From the NCBI GenBank assembly GCA_963555835.3, contig CAUVWZ020000001.1, positions 62,001 to 126,000 on the forward strand: a stretch of DNA of 64,000 nt. Reading direction: 5' to 3'. The stretch is from JAPUME01 sp027294185. Lineage in GTDB: Bacteria > Acidobacteriota > Terriglobia > UBA7540 > JAPUME01. The notes beneath the pieces are model-generated. The model saw only the letters and a list, made by a program, of their open reading frames with translations, ran no database searches and was not told the DNA's origin. Position 1 is the stretch's first letter. Each line of letters opens with the position of its first letter. This document shows, one piece after another, positions 27,079 through 36,491 of this stretch. The position numbers were made by a program, and so were the translations under genes.

Positions 27079-27169
27079 TAGCGTTGTATACCCTGGCGGT
27101 GGGTTTTTCCTGCCATCACAACCCTCTGTCCATTGGAACCTTCCGCCCTTATAAGCCACGCCCCCCTAA

Positions 27170-27198
27170 TTGACCGGCCTTTGTAGTTGGCCTATACT
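27170..27198 (+). promoter_or_regulatory. Predicted sigma-70 promoter of ispH
   Basis: TTGACC (27170-27175), 17-base spacer, TATACT (27193-27198). Expected start near 27205, leader of about 60 nt. Confidence 0.75.
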
Positions 27199-27263
27199 AG
27201 AGAACAGGATCGGTCGATGTAGTTTTAAGGGCGATGGTAAGTCTTCGCTAAGAGGATCAGGTC

Positions 27264-28124
27264 ATGCAATTCATTCTCGATGAAGGCGCTGGTTTCTGCT
27301 TCGGCGTGGAGCGGGCCATCAAGATGGCAGGTAAGGAGTCCCAGGACGCCTCCGGGCCCATTGTCACCATCGGGCCTCTGATTCACAACCCGCAAGTGAT
27401 CGAAGAGATGAAGCGCGACGGGGTCGCGGTCGCAAAAGAGGGCGAGGATCTCCACGACACGACGGCCATCATCCGCACCCACGGCGTCCGGCCCCAGGAC
27501 GAGAACCGGCTGCGCAAGGCGGGCAACCGCGTGCTCGACGCCACCTGCCCCTATGTGAAGAAATCCCACGAATACGCCGACCTGCTTCGCCAGGAGGACT
27601 ACCACATCATCATTATCGGCGACCCGGACCACCCGGAGATCAAGGGGGTTTTGGGCTATTCGGGCGAGCGGGTAACCGTCATCACTCAGCCCGAGGAGGC
27701 CGACTCCCTGCCCCATTACGCCAGGGTGGGTGTGGTGGTGCAGACCACCTATCCCATCGAGAAGGTCCAGAAGGTCATCTCGAAGCTGGTGGGACGGTCC
27801 ACAGAGCTGCGCGTCTTCAACACCATCTGCGACTACACTTCCGACCGGCAGATTTCAGCACGTGAGATTTCCTCGCAGGTCGATCTGATGTATGTGATCG
27901 GCGGGCGTAACAGCGCCAACACCAACAAGCTGGCTGAGATTTGCAAGCAGCAGGGAACCGTGACCCGCCACATCGAAGTCGCAGAGGAGATTGAGGCTCG
28001 CGACCTCGAAGGCGTCGAGCGCGTCGGCATCACCGCCGGTGCGTCCACACCCGACGGCCGCATCGCCTCGGTCATCGACCGCATCGAGGAACTAAGCGGC
28101 ACCCTCCAAACCACCCACTCTTAG
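27264..28124 (+). CDS. ispH: 4-hydroxy-3-methylbut-2-enyl diphosphate reductase
   Basis: 286 residues. Last enzyme of the MEP pathway, reducing HMBPP to IPP and DMAPP with a [4Fe-4S] cluster. The three cluster cysteines are visible: C12 in GFCFGVERA, C95 in DATCPYV and C189 in NTICDYT; H41 (LIHNP) and H73 (RTHG) match the substrate-binding histidines; the C-terminal VGITAGASTPDG is typical. It is monocistronic, ending tail-to-tail with tsaE with a four-base overlap, so the two genes leave no room for a conventional terminator. Confidence 0.96.
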   Translation: MQFILDEGAGFCFGVERAIKMAGKESQDASGPIVTIGPLIHNPQVIEEMKRDGVAVAKEGEDLHDTTAIIRTHGVRPQDENRLRKAGNRVLDATCPYVKKSHEYADLLRQEDYHIIIIGDPDHPEIKGVLGYSGERVTVITQPEEADSLPHYARVGVVVQTTYPIEKVQKVISKLVGRSTELRVFNTICDYTSDRQISAREISSQVDLMYVIGGRNSANTNKLAEICKQQGTVTRHIEVAEEIEARDLEGVERVGITAGASTPDGRIASVIDRIEELSGTLQTTHS

Positions 28125-28624
28125 CCCGTCACTTCTGCTTCCCCTGATTCGATTGGATGAATAGACTCGATCGTAATACTTCGCTCATCACCGCGCAGGC
28201 ATTCGAGGTGAATCTCAACCCTCTGCCGTCCGGCCAGACTCGGAAGCTTCTCTCCCCACTCGACCAATACCATGGAATCGCGGCTGAATAGATCGTCCAG
28301 TCCCAGCGATGCAACTTCGCGAGGGTCCTCAATGCGGTAGAGGTCCACGTGGAAGACTTTTTGCTCCTCACGCTCACCGTACTCCTGCACCAGGGTATAG
28401 GTGGGGCTGGTCACCTGATTCTCCTGCGCTGCGCCCATGCCGGCGACAATCCCCTTGGTGAGAGTGGTCTTCCCGCTGCCCAGGTCTCCGATGAGCAGGA
28501 CAAGCAGGGACCTTGACGTTTGCTCGGCGGCCCACTCGGCGCCCAGCTTTCTTCCCAGTTCGATGGTCTGGTCGGCGGAATGGGTTATGAATTGGCGGGA
28601 TTTCACGGGAGTTTGATGAGGCAT
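28121..28624 (-). CDS. tsaE: tRNA threonylcarbamoyladenosine biosynthesis ATPase TsaE
   Basis: 167 residues. TsaE (YjeE) is the P-loop ATPase that, with TsaB and TsaD, makes the t6A modification of ANN-decoding tRNAs. Seen: Walker A IGDLGSGKTTLTKG at about residues 45-58, the switch-like TSPTYTLVQEY, FHVDLYRIED, and a Walker-B-like MVLVEWGEKL. Its start overlaps the stop of nnrDE by one base, so the pair is coupled; this neighbourhood of nnr and tsaE is common in bacteria. Confidence 0.94.
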   Translation of the reverse strand: MPHQTPVKSRQFITHSADQTIELGRKLGAEWAAEQTSRSLLVLLIGDLGSGKTTLTKGIVAGMGAAQENQVTSPTYTLVQEYGEREEQKVFHVDLYRIEDPREVASLGLDDLFSRDSMVLVEWGEKLPSLAGRQRVEIHLECLRGDERSITIESIHPIESGEAEVTG

Positions 28625-30240
28625 CAGGCCGATGCGGCCCCCTCAGCCCCGCCGTCGCTCCTGGGACGGAGGCTGCGGAAAGCATCGGGAATGGTGCCGA
28701 GAAGGTCTGAGGCGACGAAGGCCTCCTCCCCTACTCGTTCGACTGCCCGGTCGCCGGCCAATCCGTGCAGGTAAACCGCCGCGGCTACGACCTGGGAAAC
28801 CGGCTGGCCGGGATACTGCGCCAGCAGTCCGGCCACCATCCCCGTCAGCACGTCACCGGTGCCGCCGGTGGCCATGCCGGGGTTGCCGGTGGGGTTCACC
28901 CAAACCTCTCCGGTGGGAGCGGCTGTAAGGGTGCGGTAGCCTTTCAAGACAACGTGCAGATCGTTCTGCCCGGCCAACTCGCGGGCCAACTCCATTCGCC
29001 GCGCCTGCACCTCCGCAGAAGAAACGCCCTTCAGCCGCGCCATCTCTCCGGGGTGGGGAGTGAGGACCCGCGTCCTGCCCTTCCCCGAAAGGGTCTCCAC
29101 GCAATCGGCAAAAGCATTCAACCCGTCGGCGTCAAGCACCATGGGGCACTCATATTTGGCAACGACGCGGCGAACGAGCTCAGAGGTATCCTCGACGGTT
29201 GTCAGGCCGGGTCCGACGGCCAGCACGGCTTTGCCTTCCACCATTTTGTCCAGACGGCCATAGAGGAGGGCTTCAAGCGAGACCGTACCCTCTTTGGTTT
29301 CCGGCAAGGCTTCGGTCATAAATTCGGGCGCAAGGGATGCGATCACCGGCAGCGCACTTCCAGGAGTAGCAACCGTCACCAGACCGGCTCCCACACGCAG
29401 AGCGGCCCGTGCGGCCAGCGCTGCCGCGCCTGTCTTGCCTTGCGAGCCGGCAAGCAGCAATACGTGGCCGAAGTTTCCCTTGTGCGCACCCGGCTTGCGG
29501 TGTGAAAGGAGCGAAGTGACCAGGTCTGCGGTGGTAAGGTTCAGAAGAAGTTCCGGGTCTTCTGCCAGCAAACGCGAAGGTGTCCCGATGTGCTTTACTT
29601 CCCACTTTCCCATGCGCTCACAGGCGGGCGGGAGGACGTGGGCCACCTTGGGCGCCGTAAAGGTTACCGTGTAGTCGGCACGCAGGCAGGGGCCCGGCAG
29701 CTCACCTTTGTCTGAGGAAATCCCGGTGGGAAGGTCTACCGCCACCCAGCGAACCCCGCCCTTCCCTAAATAATTTGCCTCGAGGTCTCGCACCACCTCC
29801 CAATAGAAGCCTTCCAGGGCGCGGGCCAATCCGGTGCCGAAAATGGCGTCGATAAAGAGTGTGGTGGAGGCGAGTTCGGATTTCAGTGCAGCCCAGCCGT
29901 CGGCATCCTTTACAACCCTCGGCTCACCGCTAATGCCCGAAAGCATGCGATAGTTGTGTTCGGCATCCCCCTTCAGCCGCTTCGGGTCCGCCAGGAGCAG
30001 GGTGAGCGGCTTCAGCCCTCGCACACTCAACTGACGCGCGACCACCAGCCCGTCGCCGCCGTTATTGCCCGGCCCACAGAGAATGGTGATTCTATGCTTT
30101 GGAAGGGGGCTGAAACGCTTTTCGAGAAGCTCGACCACTCCCAGGCCGGCGTTTTCCATTAACAGCAAGCTCGGAATGCCACACGAATCGGTGGTCAGCC
30201 GGTCGATACGCTGCATTTGGGAAGCGGTAAGGATTTTCAT
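28624..30240 (-). CDS. nnr: Bifunctional NAD(P)H-hydrate epimerase / ADP-dependent dehydratase
   Basis: 538 residues. Repairs hydrated NAD(P)H in two steps. The N-terminal half is the YjeF_N epimerase (LLMENAG, CGPGNNGGDGLVVARQL, VALDLPTGISSDKG-like AVDLPTGISSDKG). The C-terminal half is the ribokinase-fold dehydratase (GHVLLLAGSQGKTGAAALAA, LTPHPGEMARL, NPTGNPGMATGGTGDVL). All key stretches look intact. It starts 17 bases after the end of the frameshifted SDR gene and overlaps tsaE at its own end. Confidence 0.95.
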   Translation of the reverse strand: MKILTASQMQRIDRLTTDSCGIPSLLLMENAGLGVVELLEKRFSPLPKHRITILCGPGNNGGDGLVVARQLSVRGLKPLTLLLADPKRLKGDAEHNYRMLSGISGEPRVVKDADGWAALKSELASTTLFIDAIFGTGLARALEGFYWEVVRDLEANYLGKGGVRWVAVDLPTGISSDKGELPGPCLRADYTVTFTAPKVAHVLPPACERMGKWEVKHIGTPSRLLAEDPELLLNLTTADLVTSLLSHRKPGAHKGNFGHVLLLAGSQGKTGAAALAARAALRVGAGLVTVATPGSALPVIASLAPEFMTEALPETKEGTVSLEALLYGRLDKMVEGKAVLAVGPGLTTVEDTSELVRRVVAKYECPMVLDADGLNAFADCVETLSGKGRTRVLTPHPGEMARLKGVSSAEVQARRMELARELAGQNDLHVVLKGYRTLTAAPTGEVWVNPTGNPGMATGGTGDVLTGMVAGLLAQYPGQPVSQVVAAAVYLHGLAGDRAVERVGEEAFVASDLLGTIPDAFRSLRPRSDGGAEGAASA

Positions 30241-30257
30241 CTCAGGCTTCCACCCGG

Positions 30258-30991
30258 TTAGAGCAGCCAGCCTCCGCTGACGTTCACGACCTGGCCAGTC
30301 ACGAAGGAGGCCTCTTCGGCGAGGAAGAACTTGACCGCCGTGGCCACGTCCTCCGCCGTCGAGGGACGGCCCACCGGGAAGCGGGCGTCGGTGATCTTTT
30401 CCGCCTCAGCCCGGGTCAAATTCCGGTCGTCGATAATGGAGGGGTTCACCACGTTGGCCGTAATGCCGTTCGCAGCCTCCTCCAGGGCCAGGGAGCGAGT
30501 AAAGGCCACCATAGCCGACTTGGCGGCCGAATAGGCGGCAATCTTGGCCTGCCCGAAAGCTCGCTCGGCCCCGACCGCGCCCAGGTTCACAATCCGGCCC
30601 CAGCGCTGCCGCCGCATGGAAGGCAGGGCAAACTTGCAGGTATAGAACACGCTCGAGAGATTGGACCCCATGACCCGGTCCCATTCCTCCGCTCCACATT
30701 CGGCCACCGGTTTCCAGTGGAACTCCCCTGCGCAGTTGACCACAATATCCAGGGAGCTAAAGCGGTTCAGGATGTCTTCAATCAGAACCTTCACCTGTTG
30801 GTCCTGCGTAATATCCGCCCCGTAACAGACGGCCTCGACTCCGGCGGCCTGGGCCGCGGCTGCTACTCGCTGCGCACCCGCCTTATTCGACCGGTAACCG
30901 ATTGCCACATTCACACCCTGCCGGGCCAGCGAGAGGGCGATCTCGCCCCCGACGCCCCGGTCACCAATGCTACGCGCCCTTTGAGAGCCAA
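30258..30991 (-). pseudogene. Short-chain dehydrogenase (FabG-like), frameshifted in the NAD(P)-binding loop
   Basis: The 218-residue open frame from 30914 lacks the Rossmann start, but the missing part is present upstream in another frame: a TTG at 30991 with GGGGGAG six bases before it opens MALKGRVALVTGAS. After TCG at 30952-30950, two G remain before GGC-GAG in the downstream frame (GEIALSLARQGVNVAIGY). Against the family norm TGASRGIGxxIAL, about ten bases are missing, exactly in the TGxxxGxG cofactor loop. The rest is intact: VVNCAGEF, the catalytic Tyr-Lys in YSAAKSAM, and GGWLL at the end. Either a recent inactivating deletion, or a sequence error; a short product from 30914 could not bind cofactor normally. 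Confidence 0.85.
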
Positions 30992-31043
30992 TCCCTACTC
31001 CCCCAGGAGGATCTGATAAAAGGTTGGCCGGGCCCCGCCCGAC

Positions 31044-32417
31044 TCAGTTGAGGTCGAATTCTCCTGCCTTCAATTTAGTGAAATATTCCCGCGTTGCCTC
31101 CCTGACCTTCTTCGCCAGGAGGGAAATGGCAATCATGTTGGGGATGACCATCAATGCCAGCATGATGTCGGCAAAGTTCACCACCGGGACGAGATCCCAC
31201 ACGGCGCCGACGACCGCCATCACACAGAATATCAACTTGTAGGGCAGGATGCCCTTTCGCCCGAAAATGTAGTTCACACAACGCTCGCCGTAGTAAGACC
31301 AACTGATCAGAGTGGAATAGGCGAACAGCGTCACAGCAACGGGCATAAAATACTGGCCGAACCCCGCCAGGGCAGATTCGAATGCCGCCGCCGTCATATT
31401 CACCCCGCGCAATTCAGCGGACCCGGTCTGCCAGGTTCCCGTGATAATGATGACCAGGGAGGTCATGGTGCAGATTACCACGGTGTCAATAAAGGGTTCG
31501 AGCAGGGCCACGACGCCCTCGCGAATGGGTTGATCGGTGCGCGCCGCCGAGTGCGCGATGGCCGCCGAGCCCAACCCCGCCTCGTTTGAAAAGCATGCCC
31601 TTCGGACTCCCCAAACCAGAGCGGTTCTTACCGCAATTCCAGCCGCACCGCCCGCCAGCGCCGTTTCGCTGAACGCTCCGCGGATGATCATTCCGAACAT
31701 TTCCGGAATGTCGCCGATGTTTGCCAGGATGACGATCAATGCCCCCGTCACGTAGACAATAGCCATGGCCGGCAAGACTTTGGCCGTGACACGCCCAATC
31801 CTGCGAATCCCGCCGACGATGACCGCCCCGGTCAGCACGGCCATGACGACGCCGGTCGCAAGCCGTGGAACTCCGAAGTTCCCCTCCAATATAGCCGCCG
31901 CCTGGTTGGTCTGAAACATGTTGGCTGCGCCGATGCTGGCCATGATTCCGGCGAAGGAGAAGAAAATCGCCATGGGCTTGAAGGATGTCCCCAGGCCGTC
32001 CTCGATGTAATACATCGGCCCGCCCCGGACCTCACCATTTGCATCCACCTTTCGGTACATACAGGCCAGGCTGCATTCGGTAAACTTGGTCGCCATACCG
32101 ACCAGGCCGGTCACGATCATCCAGAAAGTAGCGCCCGGTCCGCCCAACTGAATGGCCACGGCGACCCCGGCGATATTCCCCAGACCCACCGTGGCGGAAA
32201 GAGCCGTCGATAGCGCCTGGAAGTGCGTGATCTCGCCCGGGTCATCCTTCCGGTCATATTTGCCTCGGATGACGCGGATAGCGTGCGCGAAACCGTACCA
32301 CTGGATGCCCCTGAACATGAATGTGAAAGTGAGCCCGGCGCCAACCAGCAGTATCGCCAGGGGCAAGCCCCACACATACCCCGCCGTTGTTTTCAGGAAC
32401 GCGTTGATCGTTTCCAT
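31044..32417 (-). CDS. Sodium:alanine symporter family protein (AGCS)
   Basis: 457 residues with about ten transmembrane helices. The AGCS family imports alanine or glycine with sodium. The signature regions are visible: FQALSTALSATVGLGNIAGVAVAI near residues 68-90, GGPGATFWM, GGPMYYI, and SNEAGLGSAAIAHSAA with the conserved Asn-Glu-Ala-Gly loop. The basic RBS GAAAGGG precedes the ATG. It sits between thiE and the SDR gene on minus, with gaps of about 50-110 bases; co-transcription is possible but there is no functional link. Confidence 0.93.
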   Translation of the reverse strand: METINAFLKTTAGYVWGLPLAILLVGAGLTFTFMFRGIQWYGFAHAIRVIRGKYDRKDDPGEITHFQALSTALSATVGLGNIAGVAVAIQLGGPGATFWMIVTGLVGMATKFTECSLACMYRKVDANGEVRGGPMYYIEDGLGTSFKPMAIFFSFAGIMASIGAANMFQTNQAAAILEGNFGVPRLATGVVMAVLTGAVIVGGIRRIGRVTAKVLPAMAIVYVTGALIVILANIGDIPEMFGMIIRGAFSETALAGGAAGIAVRTALVWGVRRACFSNEAGLGSAAIAHSAARTDQPIREGVVALLEPFIDTVVICTMTSLVIIITGTWQTGSAELRGVNMTAAAFESALAGFGQYFMPVAVTLFAYSTLISWSYYGERCVNYIFGRKGILPYKLIFCVMAVVGAVWDLVPVVNFADIMLALMVIPNMIAISLLAKKVREATREYFTKLKAGEFDLN

Positions 32418-32526
32418 CAGCAGGCCCTTTCCGCCGAATCCGTCATGTGGGTCAACCTCGTGAAGAAGATCTATTTCTCAGGACTGCAAATCGTTCCCTG
32501 CATCCCCCGGAAAATGTGCATGAATC

Positions 32527-33180
32527 CTACCCCACCGATTCCAGAGTCTGCAAATACCGGCCCGCTCGCTCGCCGATGTCATCCACGCCGATCAAGTCCC
32601 GGATCACGGCGACCGAGTCCGCTCCGGCAGCCAGAACCTGGGGCGCGGTCTCAAGCGTAATGCCGCCAATCGCCACCAGCGGCTTCGTCGTAGCCTGCCG
32701 TGCCTTTTTCAGCCCCTCCAAACCGACCACGACATTGGGTCTGTCCTTCGAGTCAGTGGCGAATATCGGTCCGAAGGCAAGGTAGTCCGCCGAGGTCTGC
32801 TCGCCATCCCGCACCTGTTGCAGGGTGTGGGTGGAAAGGCCGATCACGGCGTCCTCGCCCAGGATGGAGCGGACCGACTCCACGGGAATATCTTCCTGTC
32901 CCACGTGAACCCCGGACGCCCCGGTCAGGAAGGCAACGTCCGGGCGGTCATTGACGATCAAGTCCCCCTCCACGCCGCTCACGATCTCAACCAGCCTCAA
33001 TGCCGTCATGCAGAGTTGGCGCGAGGAAGCGTGTTTGTCGCGGTACTGGATCAGCTTCACTCCGGCTTCAACCAGCCGTCGAGCTGCGTCCAACTCCGAG
33101 ATACCTTTTAATTGGGAAGGGTCGAGGATTGCGTAAAGGCTGGGAAACTCAATGGGTGCATCACTTTCGTTCATAGGCAC
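32527..33180 (-). CDS. thiE: Thiamine phosphate synthase
   Basis: 217 residues, TIM barrel. Joins HMP-PP and thiazole phosphate to thiamine phosphate. Motifs: LIQYRDKHAS (phosphate and pyrimidine binding), LIVNDRPDVAFLTGASGVHVGQED, IGLSTHT, DYLAFGPIFATDSK and LVAIGGITLE. Starts at a GTG, with an ATG two codons later as an alternative; no strong Shine-Dalgarno for either. The canonical LGKDDLP-like loop reads GVHVGQEDIPV. No riboswitch or other thiamine gene is seen nearby. Confidence 0.94.
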   Translation of the reverse strand: MPMNESDAPIEFPSLYAILDPSQLKGISELDAARRLVEAGVKLIQYRDKHASSRQLCMTALRLVEIVSGVEGDLIVNDRPDVAFLTGASGVHVGQEDIPVESVRSILGEDAVIGLSTHTLQQVRDGEQTSADYLAFGPIFATDSKDRPNVVVGLEGLKKARQATTKPLVAIGGITLETAPQVLAAGADSVAVIRDLIGVDDIGERAGRYLQTLESVG

Positions 33181-33301
33181 ATTTGGGGCAGGGACAGGGA
33201 AGTAATCATCGCGAGAAAGCCGCCTCTCCAGATTCAGGCCGAATCGTATTTCCCGGGGTCCGGAATCTTTCCAGAGCGCGTCGCTGATCTCAAACTCCGC
33301 T

Positions 33302-34663
33302 TCAAACCGATTTTCTTCGCGAACCGTTGCGCATGAATTTCCTCAGGTAGCCCGTATCGAAACGGCCGGCCCGGAATTCTGGATCCGCCATAATCTTCTG
33401 GTGAACCGAAATCGAAGTAGAGATGCCCTCGACAATGAACATGTCCAGAGCGCGGGCCATGCGGCTAATGGCTTCCTCGCGGTCCTTTCCCTGCACGATG
33501 AGCTTGGCAATCAGAGAATCGTAATAGGGGGGAATCACGCACTCGGTGTAGGCGGCGGTATCCACCCGTACTCCGGTCCCTCCCGGCACATGAAACACCG
33601 TCACCTTGCCCGCCGAAGGCGCGAAGGTTTCCGGATTTTCCGCGCAGATGCGGCACTCGATACTGTGTCCCCGCATGGGAAGGTGGTCCCCTTCCACTTC
33701 CAGCCGCTCACCGGCCGCCACCAGGATTTGAGTCTTGACCAGATCGATTCCCGTCACCATCTCTGTGACGGGATGCTCCACCTGCAGTCGCGTGTTCATC
33801 TCGATAAAGTAGAGATTCCCACTCGGATCCATCAGAAACTCTATGGTGCCGGAGTTCGTGTAGCCGAGCTTTTCGAGGGCCGTGACCACGGTCCGGCCCA
33901 CCCGGGTGCGGGTTTCCGCGTCGATACTGGGAGAGGGGGATTCTTCCAGGACTTTCTGGTGGCGGCGTTGAATCGTGCACTCGCGCTCGCCCAGGTGAAT
34001 CACTTTGCCGTGGTGATCCCCAATGACCTGAAACTCAATGTGGCGAGGATTCTCCAGAAACTTCTCCAGATAAACATCCGCGCAACCGAATGCCGCCGCA
34101 GCCTCACTCTGTGCGTTGGCCACCGATGCGTTTAACTCAGCCTCGGATGCCACCACGCGCATGCCTCGTCCGCCGCCCCCCGCCGACGCCTTGACGATTA
34201 CGGGATAGCCGATCTGTTCCGCCAGTCGGAGAGCTTCTTTCTCGGATGAAATGGCACCCTCGGAGCCGGGAAGTACCGGCACCCCGGCTTCGGCCATCGC
34301 CTTCCGCGCCCGGTTCTTGTCCCCCATCAGGCGGATTACCTCCGAGCGTGGTCCGATGAAGGCGATCTTTGAAGCTTCGCAAACCTCCGCGAAATGGGGG
34401 TTTTCAGAAAAGAAGCCGTAACCCGGGTGGATGGCGTCGACGTTTGTGACCTCGGCGGCGGAGATGATACCGGCCAAATTCAGGTAGCTATCCGCGCTGC
34501 GTGGGGGGCCGATGCAGACCGCCTCATCGGCAAACCGTACGTGCAGGGAGTTTCGGTCCGCCTCCGAGTAAACCGCCACGGTTGGGATTCCCAGGTCCTT
34601 GCAGGCGCAGATGATCCGCAGGGCAATTTCACCTCGGTTGGCAACCAGTATCTTCTTAAACAC
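33302..34663 (-). CDS. accC: Biotin carboxylase subunit of acetyl-CoA carboxylase
   Basis: 453 residues. Carboxylates the biotin on AccB using ATP and bicarbonate. Motifs: FKKILVANRGEIALRI at the N-terminus, the ATP-grasp glycine loop KASAGGGGRGMRVV, EKFLENPRHIEFQVIGD, and EMNTRLQVEHPVTE. Follows accB by 24 bases in the normal order. The C-terminus has a short basic tail. The carboxyltransferase genes accA and accD are not in the window. Confidence 0.96.
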   Translation of the reverse strand: MFKKILVANRGEIALRIICACKDLGIPTVAVYSEADRNSLHVRFADEAVCIGPPRSADSYLNLAGIISAAEVTNVDAIHPGYGFFSENPHFAEVCEASKIAFIGPRSEVIRLMGDKNRARKAMAEAGVPVLPGSEGAISSEKEALRLAEQIGYPVIVKASAGGGGRGMRVVASEAELNASVANAQSEAAAAFGCADVYLEKFLENPRHIEFQVIGDHHGKVIHLGERECTIQRRHQKVLEESPSPSIDAETRTRVGRTVVTALEKLGYTNSGTIEFLMDPSGNLYFIEMNTRLQVEHPVTEMVTGIDLVKTQILVAAGERLEVEGDHLPMRGHSIECRICAENPETFAPSAGKVTVFHVPGGTGVRVDTAAYTECVIPPYYDSLIAKLIVQGKDREEAISRMARALDMFIVEGISTSISVHQKIMADPEFRAGRFDTGYLRKFMRNGSRRKSV

Positions 34664-34687
34664 CGATCCAGAGCCTACCCTTCCTGT

Positions 34688-35185
34688 CTATTTCTTGCGC
34701 GAGGGTTTAATCGCGTACAGGGATTGACCGTACTCGACGGGCTGGCCGTTTTCGACGTACACACGGACGATCTCACCCGCTACTTCCGTTTCAATCTCAT
34801 TCATCAGCTTCATCGCTTCCACAATGCAAACCACCTGTTCTATCTCCACGACATCTCCCACGTTCACGAAAGGCGGCGCATTGGGGTTGGGAGCCTGGTA
34901 GAAGGTGCCCACCATGGGCGACTTCACAATAAACACCTCTTTGGAAGCTTCCTCGCTTCCCCCTGCAGCGGGCACAGCCGGCCCGGGAGCAGTGCGCGGA
35001 GTCTCGGAGGATTCAATCCCGTGCGTGACCACAACCACGGGTTCAGGTGGAGTCCCGGCGGCAGGCGGACGCCCTCCGGGATCCCGCTTGACGCGGATCT
35101 TAAGATTTCCCCGTTCCATCTCGAACTCATGGATACCGCGTTCGATTATGAGATCCAGAAGTTCGCGCAGTTCTTTCAGGGTCAT
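34688..35185 (-). CDS. accB: Biotin carboxyl carrier protein of acetyl-CoA carboxylase
   Basis: 165 residues. Helical N-terminus (TLKELRELLDLIIERGIHEF), a Pro/Ala/Gly-rich linker at about 37-80, and the lipoyl/biotinyl domain with VEAMKLMNEI, where Lys126 carries biotin. The domain thumb is suggested by PMVGTFYQAPNPNAPPFVNV. Lies between pepP and accC; the efp gene found in many genomes between these two is absent here. Confidence 0.96.
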   Translation of the reverse strand: MTLKELRELLDLIIERGIHEFEMERGNLKIRVKRDPGGRPPAAGTPPEPVVVVTHGIESSETPRTAPGPAVPAAGGSEEASKEVFIVKSPMVGTFYQAPNPNAPPFVNVGDVVEIEQVVCIVEAMKLMNEIETEVAGEIVRVYVENGQPVEYGQSLYAIKPSRKK

Positions 35186-35221
35186 TCGCTGCTCCGGGTT
35201 ATCTCAAACAACTTTCTTTCC

Positions 35222-36322
35222 CTATCCAAGTACCCAGTCGTTCTTATCACCGGGAGTGAGCACCTCGGGGCCGTCTTTCCCTACCAGGACCGTATCTTCG
35301 ATCCGAATCCCGCCCCAGCCAGGCAGATAAACGCCGGGCTCGACGGTAATGACGGCGCCCTCCGGCAAGCTCCTCTTCACGCTTCGAGCCAAGCGGGGAG
35401 GCTCATGGATTTCCAGCCCCAAGCCGTGGCCCAGGCTATGGGTAAATCTCTTATCTAAGCCACTTGTTTTTAGCACCTTACGTGCCAACCGATCCAACTG
35501 GTCAGCTCGAACCCCGGGTCGAACAGCTTCAATGGCTCGCTGCTGGGCCTCCAGGACCCGTTCATAGGTTCTCTTTGTCCTGGAATCGGGTCTCCCAAGA
35601 AACAGCGTGCGGGTCATATCGGCGCAATAATGCTCAAGTATAGCACCCAGATCGATCAGCACTAGGTCATTTTTCCGTAAGCGTCTCCCGGATGGCACTC
35701 CGTGAGGCAGCGCCGAACGGGGCCCGGAAGCAACCAGAGTCTCAAAGGCCACGCCCTCGGCGCCCTTTCGCCTCAGACGGTAATCGATCTCCGCCGCCAC
35801 CTCCCGTTCGCGGATTCCGGGCCGGAGCCAATCCCTGATCTCCGCCAAAACCTCCCCGGTAACCCGGCACGCCCGGCGAATCAGCGCGATCTCCTTCCGG
35901 TCCTTCCTTTCCCGTAACTTCTCTACAACTCCTTCGAGCGCTAAAAGCTTGACCGAGTTTTCCGTCCTGGCACGGATGCGAAGATAATCACCGTGAACCA
36001 ACTGGTCGCTTTCAAATCCCACTCGGCGGCATGAGGCCTGGTTAAGGAACTTCCACACCTCAGGAAGAATCCCCTGCCGGGAAACCATAACCCGTACGCC
36101 GCTCGACTGCTCGCGAGCCTGCAACCCGTAGCGGCCGTCCACCCACAGGACCTTCTTCCGGGTTGAAAAAAAACCCATGCCGGCGCTTCCTGAAAACCCG
36201 GTGAGATAAAACAGATTCGGCAGATGGCTGACCAGGAGTCCGTCCACGCCGTTGGACTCGAGGAGCCTCAGAAGTTCCTTCTGCCGTCGCAAGCGGTTCG
36301 AATCAGGGGTGCGTGACGGCAT
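35222..36322 (-). CDS. Xaa-Pro aminopeptidase-type M24 metallopeptidase
   Basis: 366 residues with a creatinase-like N-terminal domain (GVDGLLVSHLPNLFYLTGFSG) and a pita-bread M24 domain. Metal ligands: Asp pair in LIDLGAILEHYCADMTRT, His in HSLGHGLGLEIHE, and Glu in VEPGVYLPGWGGIRIED. Cytoplasmic peptidase removing the residue before proline, PepP/PepQ-like. First gene of the minus-strand run with accB and accC, 36 bases apart; this order is common in bacteria. A promoter is not clear. Confidence 0.91.
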   Translation of the reverse strand: MPSRTPDSNRLRRQKELLRLLESNGVDGLLVSHLPNLFYLTGFSGSAGMGFFSTRKKVLWVDGRYGLQAREQSSGVRVMVSRQGILPEVWKFLNQASCRRVGFESDQLVHGDYLRIRARTENSVKLLALEGVVEKLRERKDRKEIALIRRACRVTGEVLAEIRDWLRPGIREREVAAEIDYRLRRKGAEGVAFETLVASGPRSALPHGVPSGRRLRKNDLVLIDLGAILEHYCADMTRTLFLGRPDSRTKRTYERVLEAQQRAIEAVRPGVRADQLDRLARKVLKTSGLDKRFTHSLGHGLGLEIHEPPRLARSVKRSLPEGAVITVEPGVYLPGWGGIRIEDTVLVGKDGPEVLTPGDKNDWVLG

Positions 36323-36420
36323 AGACCTTCCCGGTGAACCTCAGAACGCTTTCACCCCTGCCCTCTTCCAGAGTTCGGCCTGCGCTTGGGGCGAATTTTC
36401 CCTTTGTTTCGTCGCGGGCA

Positions 36421-36453
36421 CAAAAACAAAGCAGGAGGCCAGGGGCCTCCTGC
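36421..36453 (-). terminator. Intrinsic terminator after pilQ
   Basis: On the minus strand, GCAGGAGGCC (36453-36444) pairs perfectly with GGCCTCCTGC (36440-36431), three-base loop, followed by TTTGTTTTTG (36430-36421). It lies 40 bases past the pilQ stop and closes the pilus operon. Confidence 0.88.
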
Positions 36454-36491
36454 CGATTCCCACAGATTCTTCCCTAAGGGTCTTAGAAACC

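Noticed and set aside
34394..35458. 354-residue plus-strand frame opposite accB and accC
   Set aside because: Antisense shadow of genes with clear motifs.
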